64,000 nucleotides of DNA from Gymnothorax reevesii (GCA_029721435.1 CM056583.1:91176620-91240619); one strand, 5' to 3'. Shown: positions 21,058 through 34,202, counted from the stretch's first letter. The notes: generated by a model not told the origin, from the sequence alone. Numbers and translations: made by a program.

Positions 21058-22637
21058 GAGTCTTACCTTTCTCACAGGAAGCATTATATACAAGTCAAAT
21101 ATACTAAATCTCCATATATGAACTGTCCAGAAGGGGTCCCTCAAGGGTCAATCCTTGGTCCATTACTGTTCTCCTTGAATGTGAATGAACTACCCAATGA
21201 ATGTAAAAATGCGAACACAGTCATGTATGCGGACGATAGAAATTTTTACTTATGCCAAAAACACATATGAAGTCACTCAAAAGCTGTCATCTGCCCAGGC
21301 ATGTCTTCAGGACTGGCTAACAAAATCATGCCTCTCTCTGAACACTGAGAAAATGGTCAGTATGACATTTACTAAACCCTGGACTCGACTATCTCCCTCT
21401 AAAAATTTTCTGAGAGGTGAGGAAATTCAAACTGTGAGTGAATTTAAATATCTTGGAGCTGTGTTGGACTCAACTTTTTCCTTCAAAAGCCATATTAAGA
21501 ACGTCGTTAAAATTGTAAAATTTAACCTATATAACTTTAAACAGATCAGAACATCCTTGACTGATAGTGCGGCCCTCCTGTTTTTACATTCCATGATATT
21601 TTCACGCATTGATTACTGTGTCTCTAGCTGTTCATTCCCCTGTCCTTCTTTACTTAAACCTGTTGAATCCTGCTTCAAAAAGGCTTTAAAGGTTTTGGAC
21701 AAGAAACCCTTTTCCTACCATCATTGCAGCATCCTGCAGAAGTATAGGCTCTTAAATTGGGCTAATTTTAGAAATTTTAAAGCCACCTGTCTCGTGTACA
21801 AAATCCTGCATGGCCTGGCACCACCACCACTCAACCAGTTTGTCAAACATAAATCTATCAGAAGTTCCACTGCACGAACAACCAGAGCCATTGATCGGGG
21901 AGATTGTGAACTCTCTTTTAGAAAGACATCATTTTCTCAAAATGTTCTATCATTGAAAGGTTTTGCTCTCGGGAACAGTTTGCCATCTGCAATAAGGCAG
22001 AGTTCAAGCCTCCAAGCGTTTAGGAAGCAGTTAAAATCATGGCTTAGCAAGAGCCAAGTCTGTGATCATGAATAGATCTGGTATACATGGGAAAGGGGTG
22101 TCCAGACTATTAGTACATCTACGGTGCTTACATAAGCGTACTTATGAATAGCACGTTTTGTGTATTAATGTTACATATTCTACGTGTATATTACTGTACA
22201 TTAATTTGTACACTTCTGCGTGTGCAGTGTATGTTTGGGCATCGTGCAATACTATCTTGAGCAATGTGCAATGGAGAACTGAAATGTGTTCAATATATTG
22301 ATATCTTAGCAATTTTGCACTTAGCACTTTAGCACTCGGCACTTTGACTATGCACTCTTGCTATTTATCCCCTAACTTTTGTCTTATCCTGTTATATTGA
22401 TATGTTTTATGTTTGTGGTCTAGTCTCTATGTTGTATGCTATTTTATTTATTTTTTATTTTTTGCCCTCTTTGATTCTGCTCTGTCTTTCTATTCTTTAT
22501 TGTTGACTACAACCTGCCATAGGGACTAAAGATGGAATTTAGCCTTTGACTATAATCTTGCATATTTACATTTTTTCTTTTCTTTTTGAAAAAAAATATG
22601 TCCATCAATATGCACTGTCCCTGCTTAAAAAAAAAAA
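21058..22637 (+). mobile_element. 5'-truncated L2-like LINE with poly-A tail
   Basis: The element starts inside the reverse-transcriptase gene and runs through a C-terminal domain, a 3' untranslated region and an A-run (22626-22637). The 3' region has ACAACCTGCCATAGGGACTA, TTTAGCCTTTGACTATAATC and TGCACTGTCCCTGCTT, which match my memory of fish L2-type tails. It directly abuts the 38-bp satellite, with no spacer. Confidence 0.85.
21064..22075 (+). pseudogene. L2-like LINE reverse transcriptase, C-terminal part
   Basis: This encodes the end of a non-LTR retrotransposon reverse transcriptase. From 21064 the frame gives MNCPEGVPQGSILGPLLF and then the catalytic MYADD block (Tyr-Ala-Asp-Asp codons at 21226-21237). 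A one-frame shift just after this leads into a 296-codon frame (21185-22075). In it are QDWLTKSCLSLNTEKM, EFKYLGAVLDSTFSFKSHI, FSRIDYCVSSCS, LKVLDKKPFSYHHCSILQ and CLVYKILHGLAPPPLNQFV, and a normal C-terminus ending in a stop. The endonuclease and RT fingers are absent because of 5' truncation. The long undamaged tail suggests a fairly recent insertion. Confidence 0.88.
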
Positions 22638-25600
22638 ACTCACAGAGACACATTCACACAAATACACACAGACACATTCACAGAGACACATTCACACAAA
22701 TACACACGAGCACACTCACAGAGACACATTCACACAAATACACACGGGACACTCACAGAGACACATTCACACAAATACACACGAGCACACTCACAGAGAC
22801 ACATTCACACAAATACACACGAGCACACTCACAGAGACACATTCACACAAATACACACGGGACACTCACAGAGACACATTCACACAAATACACACGAGCA
22901 CACTCACAGAGACACATTCACATAAATACACACGAGCACACTCACAGAGACACATTCACATAAATACACACACTCACACTCACAGAGACACATTCACACA
23001 AATACACACGAGCACACTCACAGAGACACATTCACACAAATACACACGGGACACTCACAGAGACACATTCACACAAATACACACGAGCACACTCACAGAG
23101 ACACATTCACACAAATACACACGGGACACTCACAGAGACACATTCACACAAATACACACGAGCACACTCACAGAGACACATTCACATAAATACACACGAG
23201 CACACTCACAGAGACACATTCACACAAATACACATGAGCACACTCACAGAGACACATTCACACAAATACACACGAGCACACTCACAGAGACACATTCACA
23301 CAAATACACACGAGCACACTCACAGAGACACATTCACACAAATACACACAGGACACTCACAGAGACACATTCACACAAATACACATGAGCACACTCACAG
23401 AGACACATTCACACAAATACACACGAGCACACTCACAGAGACACATTCACACAAATACACACGGGACACTCACAGAGACACATTCACACAAATACACACG
23501 AGCACACTCACAGAGACATATTCACACAAATACACACGGGACACTCACAGAGACACATTCACACAAATACACACGAGCACACTCACAGAGACACATTCAC
23601 ACAAATACACACACTCACACTCACAGAGACACATTCACACAAATACACACGGGACACTCACAGAGACACATTCACATAAATACACACGAGCACACTCACA
23701 GAGACACATTCACACAAATACACATGAGCACACTCACAGAGACACATTCACACAAATACACACGAGCACACTCACAGAGACACATTCACACAAATACACA
23801 CGAGCACACTCACAGAGACACATTCACACAAATACACACGGGACACTCACAGAGACACATTCACACAAAAACACACGAGCACACTCACAGAGACACATTC
23901 ACACAAATACACACGAGCACACTCACAGAGACACATTCACACAAATACACACGGGACACTCACAGAGACACATTCACACAAATACACACGAGCACACTCA
24001 CAGAGACACATTCACACAAATACACACGGGACACTCACAGAGACACATTCACACAAATACACACGAGCACACTCACAGAGACACATTCACACAAATACAC
24101 ACACTCACACTCACAGAGACACATTCACACAAATACACACGGGACACTCACAGAGACACATTCACAGAAATACACACGAGCACACTCACAGAGACACATT
24201 CACACAAATACACACGAGCACACTCACAGAGACACATTCACAGAAATACACACGAGCACACTCACAGAGACACATTCACACAAATACACATGAGCACACT
24301 CACAGAGACACATTCACATAAATACACACGAGCACACTCACAGAGACACATTCACACAAATACACACGGGACACTCACAGAGACACATTCACACAAATAC
24401 ACACGAGCACACTCACAGAGACACATTCACACAAATACACACGAGCACACTCACAGAGACACATTCACACAAATACACACGAGCACACTCACAGAGACAC
24501 ATTCACAGAAATACACACGAGCACACTCACAGAGACACATTCACACAAATACACACGAGCACACTCACAGAGACACATTCACACAAATACACACGAGCAC
24601 ACTCACAGAGACACATTCACACAAATACACATGAGCACACTCACAGAGACACATTCACACAAATACACACGAGCACACTCACAGAGACACATTCACACAA
24701 ATACACACAAGCACACTCACAGAGACACATTCACATAAATACACACGAGCACACTCACAGAGACACATTCACAGAAATACACACGGGACACTCACAGAGA
24801 CACATTCACACAAATACACACGAGCACACTCACAGAGACACATTCACACAAATACACACAAGCACACTCAAAGAGACACATTCACATAAATACACCCGAG
24901 CACACTCACAGAGACACATTCACACAAATACACACGAGCACACTCACAGAGACACATTCACACAAATACACACGGGACCCTCACAGAGACACATTCACAC
25001 AAATACACACGAGCACACTCACAGAGACACATTCACACAAATACACATGAGCACACTCACAGAGACACATTCACACAAATACACACGAGCACACTCACAG
25101 AGACACATTCACACAAATACACACGAGCACACTCACAGAGACACATTCACAGAAATACACACGAGCACACTCACAGAGACACATTCACACAAATACACAC
25201 GAGCACACTCACAGAGACACATTCACACAAATACACACGGGACACTCACAGAGACACATTCACACAAATACACACGAGCACACTCACAGAGACACATTCA
25301 CACAAATACACACGAGCACACTCACAGAGACACATTCACAGAAATACACACGAGCACACTCACAGAGACACATTCACACAAATACACACGAGCACACTCA
25401 CAGAGACACATTCACACAAATACACACGGGACACTCACAGAGACACATTCACACAAATACACACGAGCACACTCACAGAGACACATTCACACAAATACAC
25501 ACGAGCACACTCACAGAGACACATTCACACAAATACACACGAGCACACTCACAGAGACACATTCACAGAAATACACACGGGACACTCACAGAGACACATT

Positions 25601-26846
25601 CACACAAATACACACGGGACACTCACAGAGACACATTCACACAAATACACACGAGCACACTCACAGGGACACATTCACACAAATACACACGAGCACACTC
25701 ACAGAGACACATTCACAGAAATACACACGAGCACACTCACAGAGACACATTCACAGAAATACACACGAGCACACTCACAGAGACACATTCACACATATAC
25801 ACACGAGCACACTCACAGAGACACATTCACACAAATACACACGAGCACACTCACAGAGACACATTCACATAAATACACACGAGCACACTCACAGAGACAC
25901 ATTCACACAAATACACACGAGCACACTCACAGAGACACATTCACACAAATACACATGAGCACACTCACAGAGACACATTCACACAAATACACACGAGCAC
26001 ACTCACAGAGACACATTCACACAAATACACACGAGCACACTCACAGAGACATATTCACACAAATACACACGAGCACACTCACAGAGACACATTCACACAA
26101 ATACACACGAGCACACTCACAGAGACACATTCACATAAATACACACGAGCACACTCACAGAGACACATTCACACAAATACACACGAGCACACTCACAGAG
26201 ACACATTCACACAAATACACACGAGCACACTCACAGAGACACATTCACACAAATACACACGAGCACACTCACAGAGACACATTCACACAAATACACACGG
26301 GACACTCACAGAGACACATTCACACAAATACACACGAGCACACTCACAGAGACACATTCACACAAATACACACGAGCACACTCACAGACACACTTTCACA
26401 CAAATACACACGAGCACACTCACAGAGACACATTCACACAAATACACACGAGCACACTCACAGAGACACATTCACACAAATACACACGAGCACACTCACA
26501 GAGACACAATCACACAAATACACACGAGCACACTCACAGAGACACTTTCACACAAATACACACGAGCACACTCACAGAGACACATTCACAGAAATACACA
26601 CGAGCACACTCACAGAGACACATTCACACAAATACACACGAGCACACTCACAGAAACACATTCACAGAAATACACACGAGCACACTCACAGGGACACTTT
26701 CACACAAATACACACGAGCACACTCACAGAGACACAGTCACACAAATACACACGAGCACACTCACAGAGACACATTCACACAAATACACACGAGCACACT
26801 CACAGAGACACATTCACACAAATACACACGAGCACACTCACAGAGA
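22638..26846. repeat. 38-bp satellite array, about 111 copies
   Basis: The unit is CACACTCACAGAGACACATT followed by CACACAAATACACACGAG (38 bp). A 37-bp variant ends in CACGGG and is interspersed irregularly. Minor variants are CATAAATAC, CAGAAATAC and CACATGAGC. Because 38 is not a multiple of 3 and the unit has no stop in its usual form, all three frames stay open, giving H/T-rich pseudo-proteins up to 466 codons (for example 23234-24634). The methionines come only from the CATGAGC variant. I regard the frames as a by-product of composition. Confidence 0.95.
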
Positions 26847-27160
26847 TTTTCAAAATCGATTTCCAGTCATAGGGCCCAAAATTGCCAGCGGCGCCCCTGC
26901 ATTTACACACAGGTATATACACACATGCACATACACACACACGCACAAGCGCACACACACACACACCCAGACAGTCATCTCGATTGTTACCATTTCAAGC
27001 AGGGATAATGTGGGCGATACTTAAGTTTTTAATAACAGTAAAAATGAAACAGTCACCACCAAGGGGCCAGCTGGGTTAATCCCTTCAATATTACTGAAAA
27101 AAGAGCTGAAAAAACAGACACCGATGGTGAGAGAGAGAGAGTAAGAGGAGAGAGACAGGC
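26847..27160. other. CA-rich border and spacer
   Basis: Includes an irregular CA tract (26905-26975) and a GA tract (27128-27155). No gene is seen. Confidence 0.5.
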
Positions 27161-27341
27161 AGTGTGTGTGTGTGCGTGCGTGTGTGTGTGTGTGTGTGTG
27201 TGTGCGTGTGTGAGTGTGTGTGTGTGTGTGTGCGTGTGTGTGCGTGTGTGCGTGTGTGTGTGTGCGTGTGTGTGTGTGTGCGTGTGTGTGTGTGTGCTTG
27301 CGTGCGCGTGTCTGTGTGTGTATGTGTGTGTGTGTGTGTGT
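27161..27341. repeat. (GT)n tract with GC interruptions
   Basis: Alternating purine-pyrimidine tract of about 180 bp with regular CGTG interruptions. Such tracts can adopt Z-DNA. Open frames through it are low-complexity Cys/Val translations. Confidence 0.95.
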
Positions 27342-28153
27342 CGACATTACAACACAGAAAATAAGAAATAGAGTGACAGCATCACTTAAGACTGAAAGGG
27401 ATAAATGGTGGTTTCGATAAAGGCCTCTGTCTCCAAACAAATACTGTGGATGTGAAACACTGTAGCAAGCAATTTAACGCCAATTTGTATTCTGTATTTC
27501 CAAACTGAATTAATACAGAGGAGATGAGTGGATCACTGCAGTAACCTTTTTCCTGCAACAAAGCAGTGGGTGGGACAGACAGATGGTAAAATCTGTAGTA
27601 GTATGAGCATGAATATCTGTGTTCAAACCATTTAATTACAGCGGCTGCTTGATAAAGCTTGACACACAAGGCTAACCAGGGAACCTGCTCCTCGGTCGCA
27701 GGGGGTCTGATTGCAACCTCCTCAATGATCCTATATGACAAACTTAAAAAAAATCTAAATCGGTGTCAATTCAGTAAAACTTGGATTATTATTTTTCATT
27801 GTCAATTTCATAGAAAGGGTGAGTGAACTGAAATCAGCAGTGTCTCATAGCCTGATCTAACGAGTTACTAATAAAAAATGAAGAATGACCCCCCCCCCCC
27901 CCCTCCCAACTCTCAGTGATAATCCTTCAAATATCATTGTGTGACAAGGGGCTACTGGAGGTAAAAAATCACAGGCTTAATACTAAGGGACTCATTTTAA
28001 TTTACTGCATGTGCCGAAGAGCACATGTCTGAAGAGCAGGGTCCAGACAGGCCATACTGCTTTGACACAAGCTCTCACTGTCGGCGAGTCGGGCAGGCAG
28101 TATGAACGTTATCAAGCTGGGTCAACAAACTCAACTAGAAACAAAAACAAGTC
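27342..28153. other. No gene seen; poly-C run
   Basis: Unique-looking DNA with a 15-bp C homopolymer at 27889-27903. The 119-codon minus frame at 27382-27741 has no recognisable domain. Confidence 0.4.
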
Positions 28154-29278
28154 ATAAAACATTTCCACCTCATGCCTCCTATGCAATGAGAACATTTCTA
28201 CCTCATGCCTCTAATGCAAGGAAAATTTTTCAACCTCATGCCTCTAATGCAATAAAAACATTTCCACCTCATGCCTCTAATGCAATGAAAACATTTCCAC
28301 CTCAGGCCTCTAATGCAATGAAAACATTTCCACCTCATGCCTCCTTTGCAATGAAAACATTTCCGCCTCATGCCTCTAATGCAATAAAAACATTTCCACC
28401 TCAGGCCTCTAATGCAATGAAAACATTTCCACCTCAGGCCTCTAATGCAATGAAAACATTTCCACCTCAGGCCTCTAATGCAATGAAAACATTTCCACCT
28501 CATGCCTCCTTTGCAATGAAAACATTTCTACCTAATGCCTCTTATGCAATAAAAACATTTCCACCTCATGCCTCCTATGCAATGAGAACATTTCTACCTC
28601 ATGCCTGTAATGCAATGAAAACATTTCCACCTCAGGCCTCTAATGCAAGGAAAACATTTCAACCTCATGCCTCTAATGCAATAAAAACATTTCCACCTCA
28701 TGCCCTCATGCAATGAAAACATTTCCACCTCAGGCCTCTAATGCAATGAAAACATTTCCACCTCATGCCTCCTTTGCAATGAAAATATTTCTACCTCATG
28801 CCTCTAATGCAATGAAAACATTTCCACCTCAGGCCTCTAATGCAAGGAAAACATTTCAACCTCATGCCTCTAATGCAATAAAAACATTTCCACCTCATGC
28901 CCTCATGCAATGAAAACATTTCCACCTCAGGCCTCTAATGCAATGAAAACATTTCCACCTCACGCCTCCTTTGCAATGAAAACATTTCTGCCTCATGCCT
29001 CGAATGCAATAAAAACATTTCCACCTCAGGCCTCTAATGCAATGAAAACATTTCCACCTCAAGCCTCTAATGCAATGAAAACATTTCCACCTCATGCCTC
29101 CTTTGCAATGAAAACATTTTTACCTCATGCCTCTAATGCAATAGAAACATTTCCACCTCAGGCCTCTAATGCAATGAAAACATCTCTACCTCATGCCTCT
29201 AATGCAATAGAAACATTTCTACCTCAGGCCTCTCATGCAATGAAAACATTTCTACCTCATGCCTCGTATATAATGAAA
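28154..29278. repeat. 33-bp minisatellite, about 34 copies, open in frame
   Basis: The unit is AAAACATTTCCACCTCAGGC plus CTCTAATGCAATG (33 bp, so 11 residues per unit, approximately KTFPPQASNAM). Twice (near 28700 and 28897) a 32-bp unit containing CATGCCCTCATGC shifts the frame. The open frames 28102-28716, 28713-28913 and 28910-29362 then restart at ATGA overlaps 197 bp apart. The minus strand is also largely open. There is no signal peptide or flanking exon, so I do not call a gene. Confidence 0.92.
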
Positions 29279-29639
29279 CAACTTGATAGCATTTCTAAAT
29301 CCACTCAAAAAAGTTTTTTTCCTCATTTCACGGGCACAATTAAAGGGCAATTATCGGAATAGTCAAATGTTTATGCCTTTGTATGAACAAGGGAAATGAG
29401 TAGTAACAGAAAATGACATTTTAATATCTCATATATAATTTCTAATCCAGTTTAAAATTCAGTGTCAAAGTCAGAAAAAATCCACAGTAGACATGTATAC
29501 ACACCTGAAATGCTGGAATGATGTCATTATTGACCATCTCTGTGTTCTCTCCAATCTGTGCCATGCATGATGGTATGTATGCATCTGTCAGATTAGCAGT
29601 CATACACACCTGCACGATTGTGCATGTTTTACTGCATGA
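29279..29639. other. No gene seen
   Basis: AT-rich spacer between two minisatellites. Confidence 0.45.
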
Positions 29640-30205
29640 GTAAGTGCACATTCATGAGTGTGTGTTCTCTTGTAAAAGGGTTTTGTGAACATGGACATGT
29701 GTTTCCACATGAGTTAGTACACTTATGTACTGAGTGTGTTCCTGTGAACGTGGGCATGTTTTTCCGCATGAGTAAGTATACTCTCGTGTATTGAATGTGT
29801 GTCATGAGTAAGTACACACTCATGTATTGAGTGTGTGTCATGAGTAAGTACACACTCATGTACGGAGTATGTGTCAGAAAATACACACTCATGGACTGAG
29901 TGTGTTTCATGAGTAGCAGTGTGTGTCACGAGTAAGTACACACTCATGTTCTGAGTGTGGGTCGTGAGAAAGTGCACACTCATGTACTCAATGTGTGTCA
30001 TGAGTAGCAGTGTGTGTCATGAGTAAGTGCACACTCATGTACTGAGCATGTGTCATGAGTAAGTACACACTCATGTACTGCTTGTGTGTCATGAGTATGT
30101 GCACACTCATGTACTGAGTGTGTGTCATGAGGAAGTACATACTCATATACGGAGGGCGTGTCATGAGTAAGTACACACTCGTGTACTGAGTATGTATTCC
30201 CTTGT
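29640..30205. repeat. 36-bp minisatellite, about 15 copies
   Basis: The unit is TGTGTGTCATGAGTAAGTAC plus ACACTCATGTACTGAG, with many substitutions. The unit is partly self-complementary (CACTCATG / CATGAGT). Minus-strand frames through it are repeat translations. Confidence 0.88.
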
Positions 30206-30659
30206 TCAAAAGTTCTGATTTGAGTTTCAGCATGAGTTCACATGTAAGTTCACACCGGTGTGTACGCACATGACATATCTACATTTGTGTTCCAGTGCAC
30301 GCGTGTTGCATGTTCACACAGCCTGCATATGTGCGTATGGACGTGCGCGCGTGAGCCAGAAATCCCAGCTGAGTGTTAGACAAACAGAGATCAGGCCAGT
30401 TATTGTCAACTCTCTCCTGCAATCACCACGCAGACTTCCCACCGACACCGAGTCGCCCGAGTCGCCCAAGTCACAATAACAGCACCAGCAGGAATTATGG
30501 GAAGCCCTGCGGCCGGCTGAAATAAAGGAAATTAAAAAAGGATTAAGGCTGGCTGACACTTTGCAGGCGACCACCAGAGGCTTCAAATCACTTCATTCTT
30601 GCGATGTTTTCTCCTGGATATAAAGGGTGTGTGTGCAGAGTGAGAGTTTGTTCATGTGA
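30206..30659. other. Non-coding spacer with a regulatory look
   Basis: Mixed-composition DNA without repeats at 30360-30600, including CCGAGTCGCCCGAGTCGCCC and GGAATTATGGGAAGCCC. The overlapping 73- and 90-codon frames on opposite strands are not credible genes. A short TG tract follows at 30660-30697. Confidence 0.3.
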
Positions 30660-30696
30660 ATGTGTGTGTCTATGTGTGTGTGTATGTGTGCGTGTA

Positions 30697-32717
30697 AGGT
30701 CAGGTATGCTCTGATCCCGCCACACTGCTCTAGTAGTAGGTCACGTATGCTCTGATCTCGCTGCACTGCTCAGGTAGTAGGTCAAGTATGCTCTGATCTC
30801 TCCGCAGTGCTCAGGTAATAGGTCACGTATGGTCTGATCCCACCATACTGTTCAAGTAGTAGGTCACGTATGCTCTGATCCCACCATACTGTTCAAGTAG
30901 TAGATCACGTATGGTCTGATCCCACTAGACTGCTCAGGTAGTAGGTCACATATGCTCTGATCCTGCCACACTGCTGAGGTAGAAGGTCACGTATTATCTG
31001 ATCCCGCCACACTGCTCATGTCGTAGGTCACGTATACTCTGATCCTGCAACACTGCTCAGGTAGTAGGTCACGTATGCTCTGATCCCGCCACACTGCTCA
31101 GGTAGTTGTCACGTATGCTCTGATCCCGCCAGACTGCTCAGGTAGTAAGTCACGTGTGCTCTGATCCCGCCAAACTGCTCAAGTAGAAGGTCACGTTTGC
31201 TCTGATCCCGCCAGACTGCTCAGGTAGTAGGTCACGTATGCTCTGATCCCACCAAACTGCTCAGGTAGTAAGTCACGTATGCTCTGATCCCGCCAGACTG
31301 CTCAAGTAGAAGGTCACGTATGCTCTGATCCCGCCAGACTGCTCAGGTAGTAGGTCACGTATGCTCTGATCCCACCAAAATGCTCAGGTAGTAGGTCACG
31401 TATGCTCTGATCCCACCAAACTGCTCAGGTAGTAGGTCTTGTATGCTCTAATCTCGCCGCACTGCTCAGGTAGTTGGTCACGTATACTCTGATCCTGCAA
31501 CACTGCTCAGGTAGTAGGTCACGTATGCTCTGATCCCACCAAACTGCTCAAGTAGAAGGTCACGTATGCTCTGATCCCGCCACAATGCTGAGGTATTAGG
31601 TCACGTATGCTCTGATCCCGCCACACTGCTCAGGTAATAGTCACGTATTCTCTCATCCCGCCACACTCCCCAGGTATTTGGACAGGTATGCTCTGATCCC
31701 GCCACACTGCTCAAGTATTAGGTCACGTATGCTCTGATTCTGCCTCACTGCTCAAGTATTAGGTCACGTATGCTCTGATCCCGCCACACTGCTCAAGTAT
31801 TAGGTCACGTATGCTCTGATCCCGCCAGACTGCTCAGGTAGTAGGTCACATATGCTCTGATCCCGCCAGACTGCTCAAGTAGAAGGTCACGTATGCTCTG
31901 ATCCCGCCACACTGCTGAGGTATTAGGTCACGTATGCTCTGATCCCGCCACACTGCTCAGGTAATAGTCATGTATTCTCTCATCCCGCCACACTCCCCAG
32001 GTATTTGGACAGGTATGCTCTGATCCCACCAAACTGCTCAGGTAGTAGGTCACGTATGCTCTGATTCCGCCACACTGCTCAGGTAGTAAGTCACGTATGC
32101 TCTGATCCCGCCAGACTGCTCAAGTATTAGGTCACGTATGCTCTGATTCCGCCGCACTGCTCAGGTCGTAGGTCACGTATGCTCTGATCCCACCAAACTG
32201 CTCAGGTAGTAGGTCTTGTATGCTCTAATCTCGCCGCACTGCTCAGGTAGTTGGTCACGTATACTCTGATCCTGCAACACTGCTCAGGTAGTAGGTCACG
32301 TATGCTCTGATCCCACCAAACTGCTCAGGTAGTAGGTCACGTATGCTCTGATCCCACCAAACTGCTCAGGTAGTAGGTCACGTATTCTCTGATCCCACCA
32401 AACTGCTCAGGTAGTAGGTCACGTATGCTCTGATCCCGCCAGACTGCTCAGGTAGTAGGTCACGTATGCTCTGATCCCACCAAACTGCTCAGGTAGTAGG
32501 TCACGTATGCTCTGATCCCGCCAGACTGCTCAGGTAGTAAGTCACGTATGCTCTGATCCCACCAAACTGCTCAGGTATTTGGACAGGTATGCTCTGATCC
32601 CGCCACACTGCTCAGGTAATAGTCACGTATTCTCTCATCCCGCCACACTCCCCAGGTATTTGGACAGGTATGCTCTGATCCTACCTCACTGCCCAGGTAT
32701 TAGATCACATAGGTCAC
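30697..32717. repeat. 41-bp minisatellite, about 49 copies, with higher-order structure
   Basis: The unit is TCAGGTAGTAGGTCACGTAT plus GCTCTGATCCCGCCACACTGC (written in two parts). Most units carry GGTCACGTATGCTC. Marked variant units recur in blocks: AGGTCTTGTATGCTCTAATC at 31434 and again at 32211, and CAGGTATTTGGACAGG at 31671, 31998 and 32653. This shows segmental duplication inside the array. Confidence 0.93.
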
Positions 32718-33029
32718 GGTGCATGCAGCACATTAAACATACATGTAGTTTTTGATTAAATTTGCTCAAAGAATATTCAACAAAATAGCTTTAAGCGACC
32801 ACAAGGAAAAAACGTCTTTCACCCACAAGGGTGAAAGGCTTCAGCACTGGAAAGCATCGTCTGAGCCACAGCTAATACTGCCATAATACATTCAAAATGT
32901 GCTTATGCATTGATGAGAATGGCAACGTATTTGACCGGTCAGCTGAGTTGTGTGCGCGACAAATTTGTAAATGCTCATCTAACAATCATGTAAGATATCG
33001 TTCAGGAACCAATCGCGAGAGCACAGGAT
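32718..33029. other. No gene seen
   Basis: AT-rich spacer. TTCACCCACAAGGGTGAA at about 32818-32835 is an 18-bp near-palindrome. Confidence 0.4.
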
Positions 33030-33600
33030 TGTAGGTGAGGAGATTTTATTGAGCGAGGGGGGTAACCCCGCAGGGCAGAAGGCAGAAGTACAGAGTCCAC
33101 AATCCAAAAGTCAAAATCCAGTGGGGCAGAATCAGAGTCGTAACCAGGGCAGCAAACACAGAATTCGTAGTCAGGCAAAACAGATTCAGTACACAGGCAC
33201 AGGTTTGTCGAAGAAGCAAAAATCAAAAACCAGTGGGCGTATCTGAATCTTTGCCAGGGCAGCAATCACAAAAATCGTAGTCGGGGAAAAACGGTTCGTA
33301 ACTACAGATGCAACGGTAATGTAAGAAGGGCAAGCCAAAAAATCAGAAGTCAGATCCAGTCAGCAGAGTAACACAATGAGTACAAGGCGGATAATGAACA
33401 GCACAGGTAAACACGAGAGACCTTCTGACAGGGAAGTTCTGTGAAGAGACACCTAATATACACTCCAGGGAGATCACATGGTACATAGAACACAGGTGCA
33501 GGAAATGAGACTAATTACAAAGGGTGGAACAAGAGGGAGAACCTAATGACATAAAATAGGCAAAAGCCAAAACATTGACAGGGATCACGAGACAATCCTA
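33030..33600. repeat. Purine-rich unclassified interspersed repeat
   Basis: Recurring phrases (CAGGGCAGCAAACACA and CAGGGCAGCAATCACA; AATCGTAGTC; AAAATC-AGTGGG) show internal duplication of about 130 bp. It ends in text like 'acaggtgcaggaaatgagactaatt' and AACCTAATGACA, typical of an antisense fish retroelement end. Boundaries are uncertain. Confidence 0.45.
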
Positions 33601-33769
33601 TAGACAAACATACTGCTCCGGTCAAGGAGTTCTAGCGTGCATAGATAATAAGAGAAAGGACCGCGTGAGCAGGTGTGGAGGATCCACAGAAATGCAGCAG
33701 AGAAGATTAGGGAGAGACAAGAGTGTTGTGTTCCGGGGTTCTGGCCTTTGGCCAGAACAGTATTGTTTA
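33601..33769. other. No gene seen
   Basis: Short spacer with nothing recognised. Confidence 0.4.
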
Positions 33770-33915
33770 TGATTTTAACAGTTCATGTTCAAGTTTCATA
33801 GTTCATGCCATGGTTTTAACAGTTTCATGTTCCAAGTTTCATAGTTCATAGTTTCATAGTTTCATGTTCATAGTCACAGTTTTAACAGTTTCTTGTTTAG
33901 GATTACTCATTTCAT
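33770..33915. repeat. Degenerate short tandem repeat GTTTCATAGTTCAT
   Basis: AGTTTCATAGTTCAT and TTTTAACAGTTTCATG phrases repeat several times with variation. It is an irregular simple repeat. Confidence 0.65.
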
Positions 33916-34202
33916 AATTCATGTTCCTTGTCCATGTTTTTACTTTTCCATGTTTTTGTTTTCGCCAGGTCTGCCATGCCACTCCACCGCTTGTCTGCGT
34001 TCCGCCCCGTGCCTTCGTTGTTGCACATTTCTGAGCTATGGTTGGCTTTGGTATTTCCCCTTCCTTCTGTGCTGTGCTGGATTCGGGCCTTTCTAAACTT
34101 AATTGGCAATTAACTGTTTTTAAGTTACTAACATTTACTAACACTCACTGGGTGGTGTAATTCTTAGATAGGCACATTACTAATTTAGACAGGGAGTTTA
34201 TT

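Noticed and set aside
22546..26872. Long H/T-rich open frames (up to 466 codons) that could be read as repeat proteins
   Set aside because: They are the 38-bp satellite read in three frames; the unit simply lacks stops. No promoter, splice sites or non-repeat domain accompanies them.
27162..27440. Cys/Val- and His/Thr-rich frames
   Set aside because: Low-complexity translation of a GT/CA tract, open in several frames at once. The same applies at 37253-37753, 41120-41476, 52362-53069 and 53225-53552.
22638..32717. CRISPR-like regular repeats
   Set aside because: Repeats are contiguous with no unique spacers, and the rest of the window is eukaryotic; these are minisatellites.
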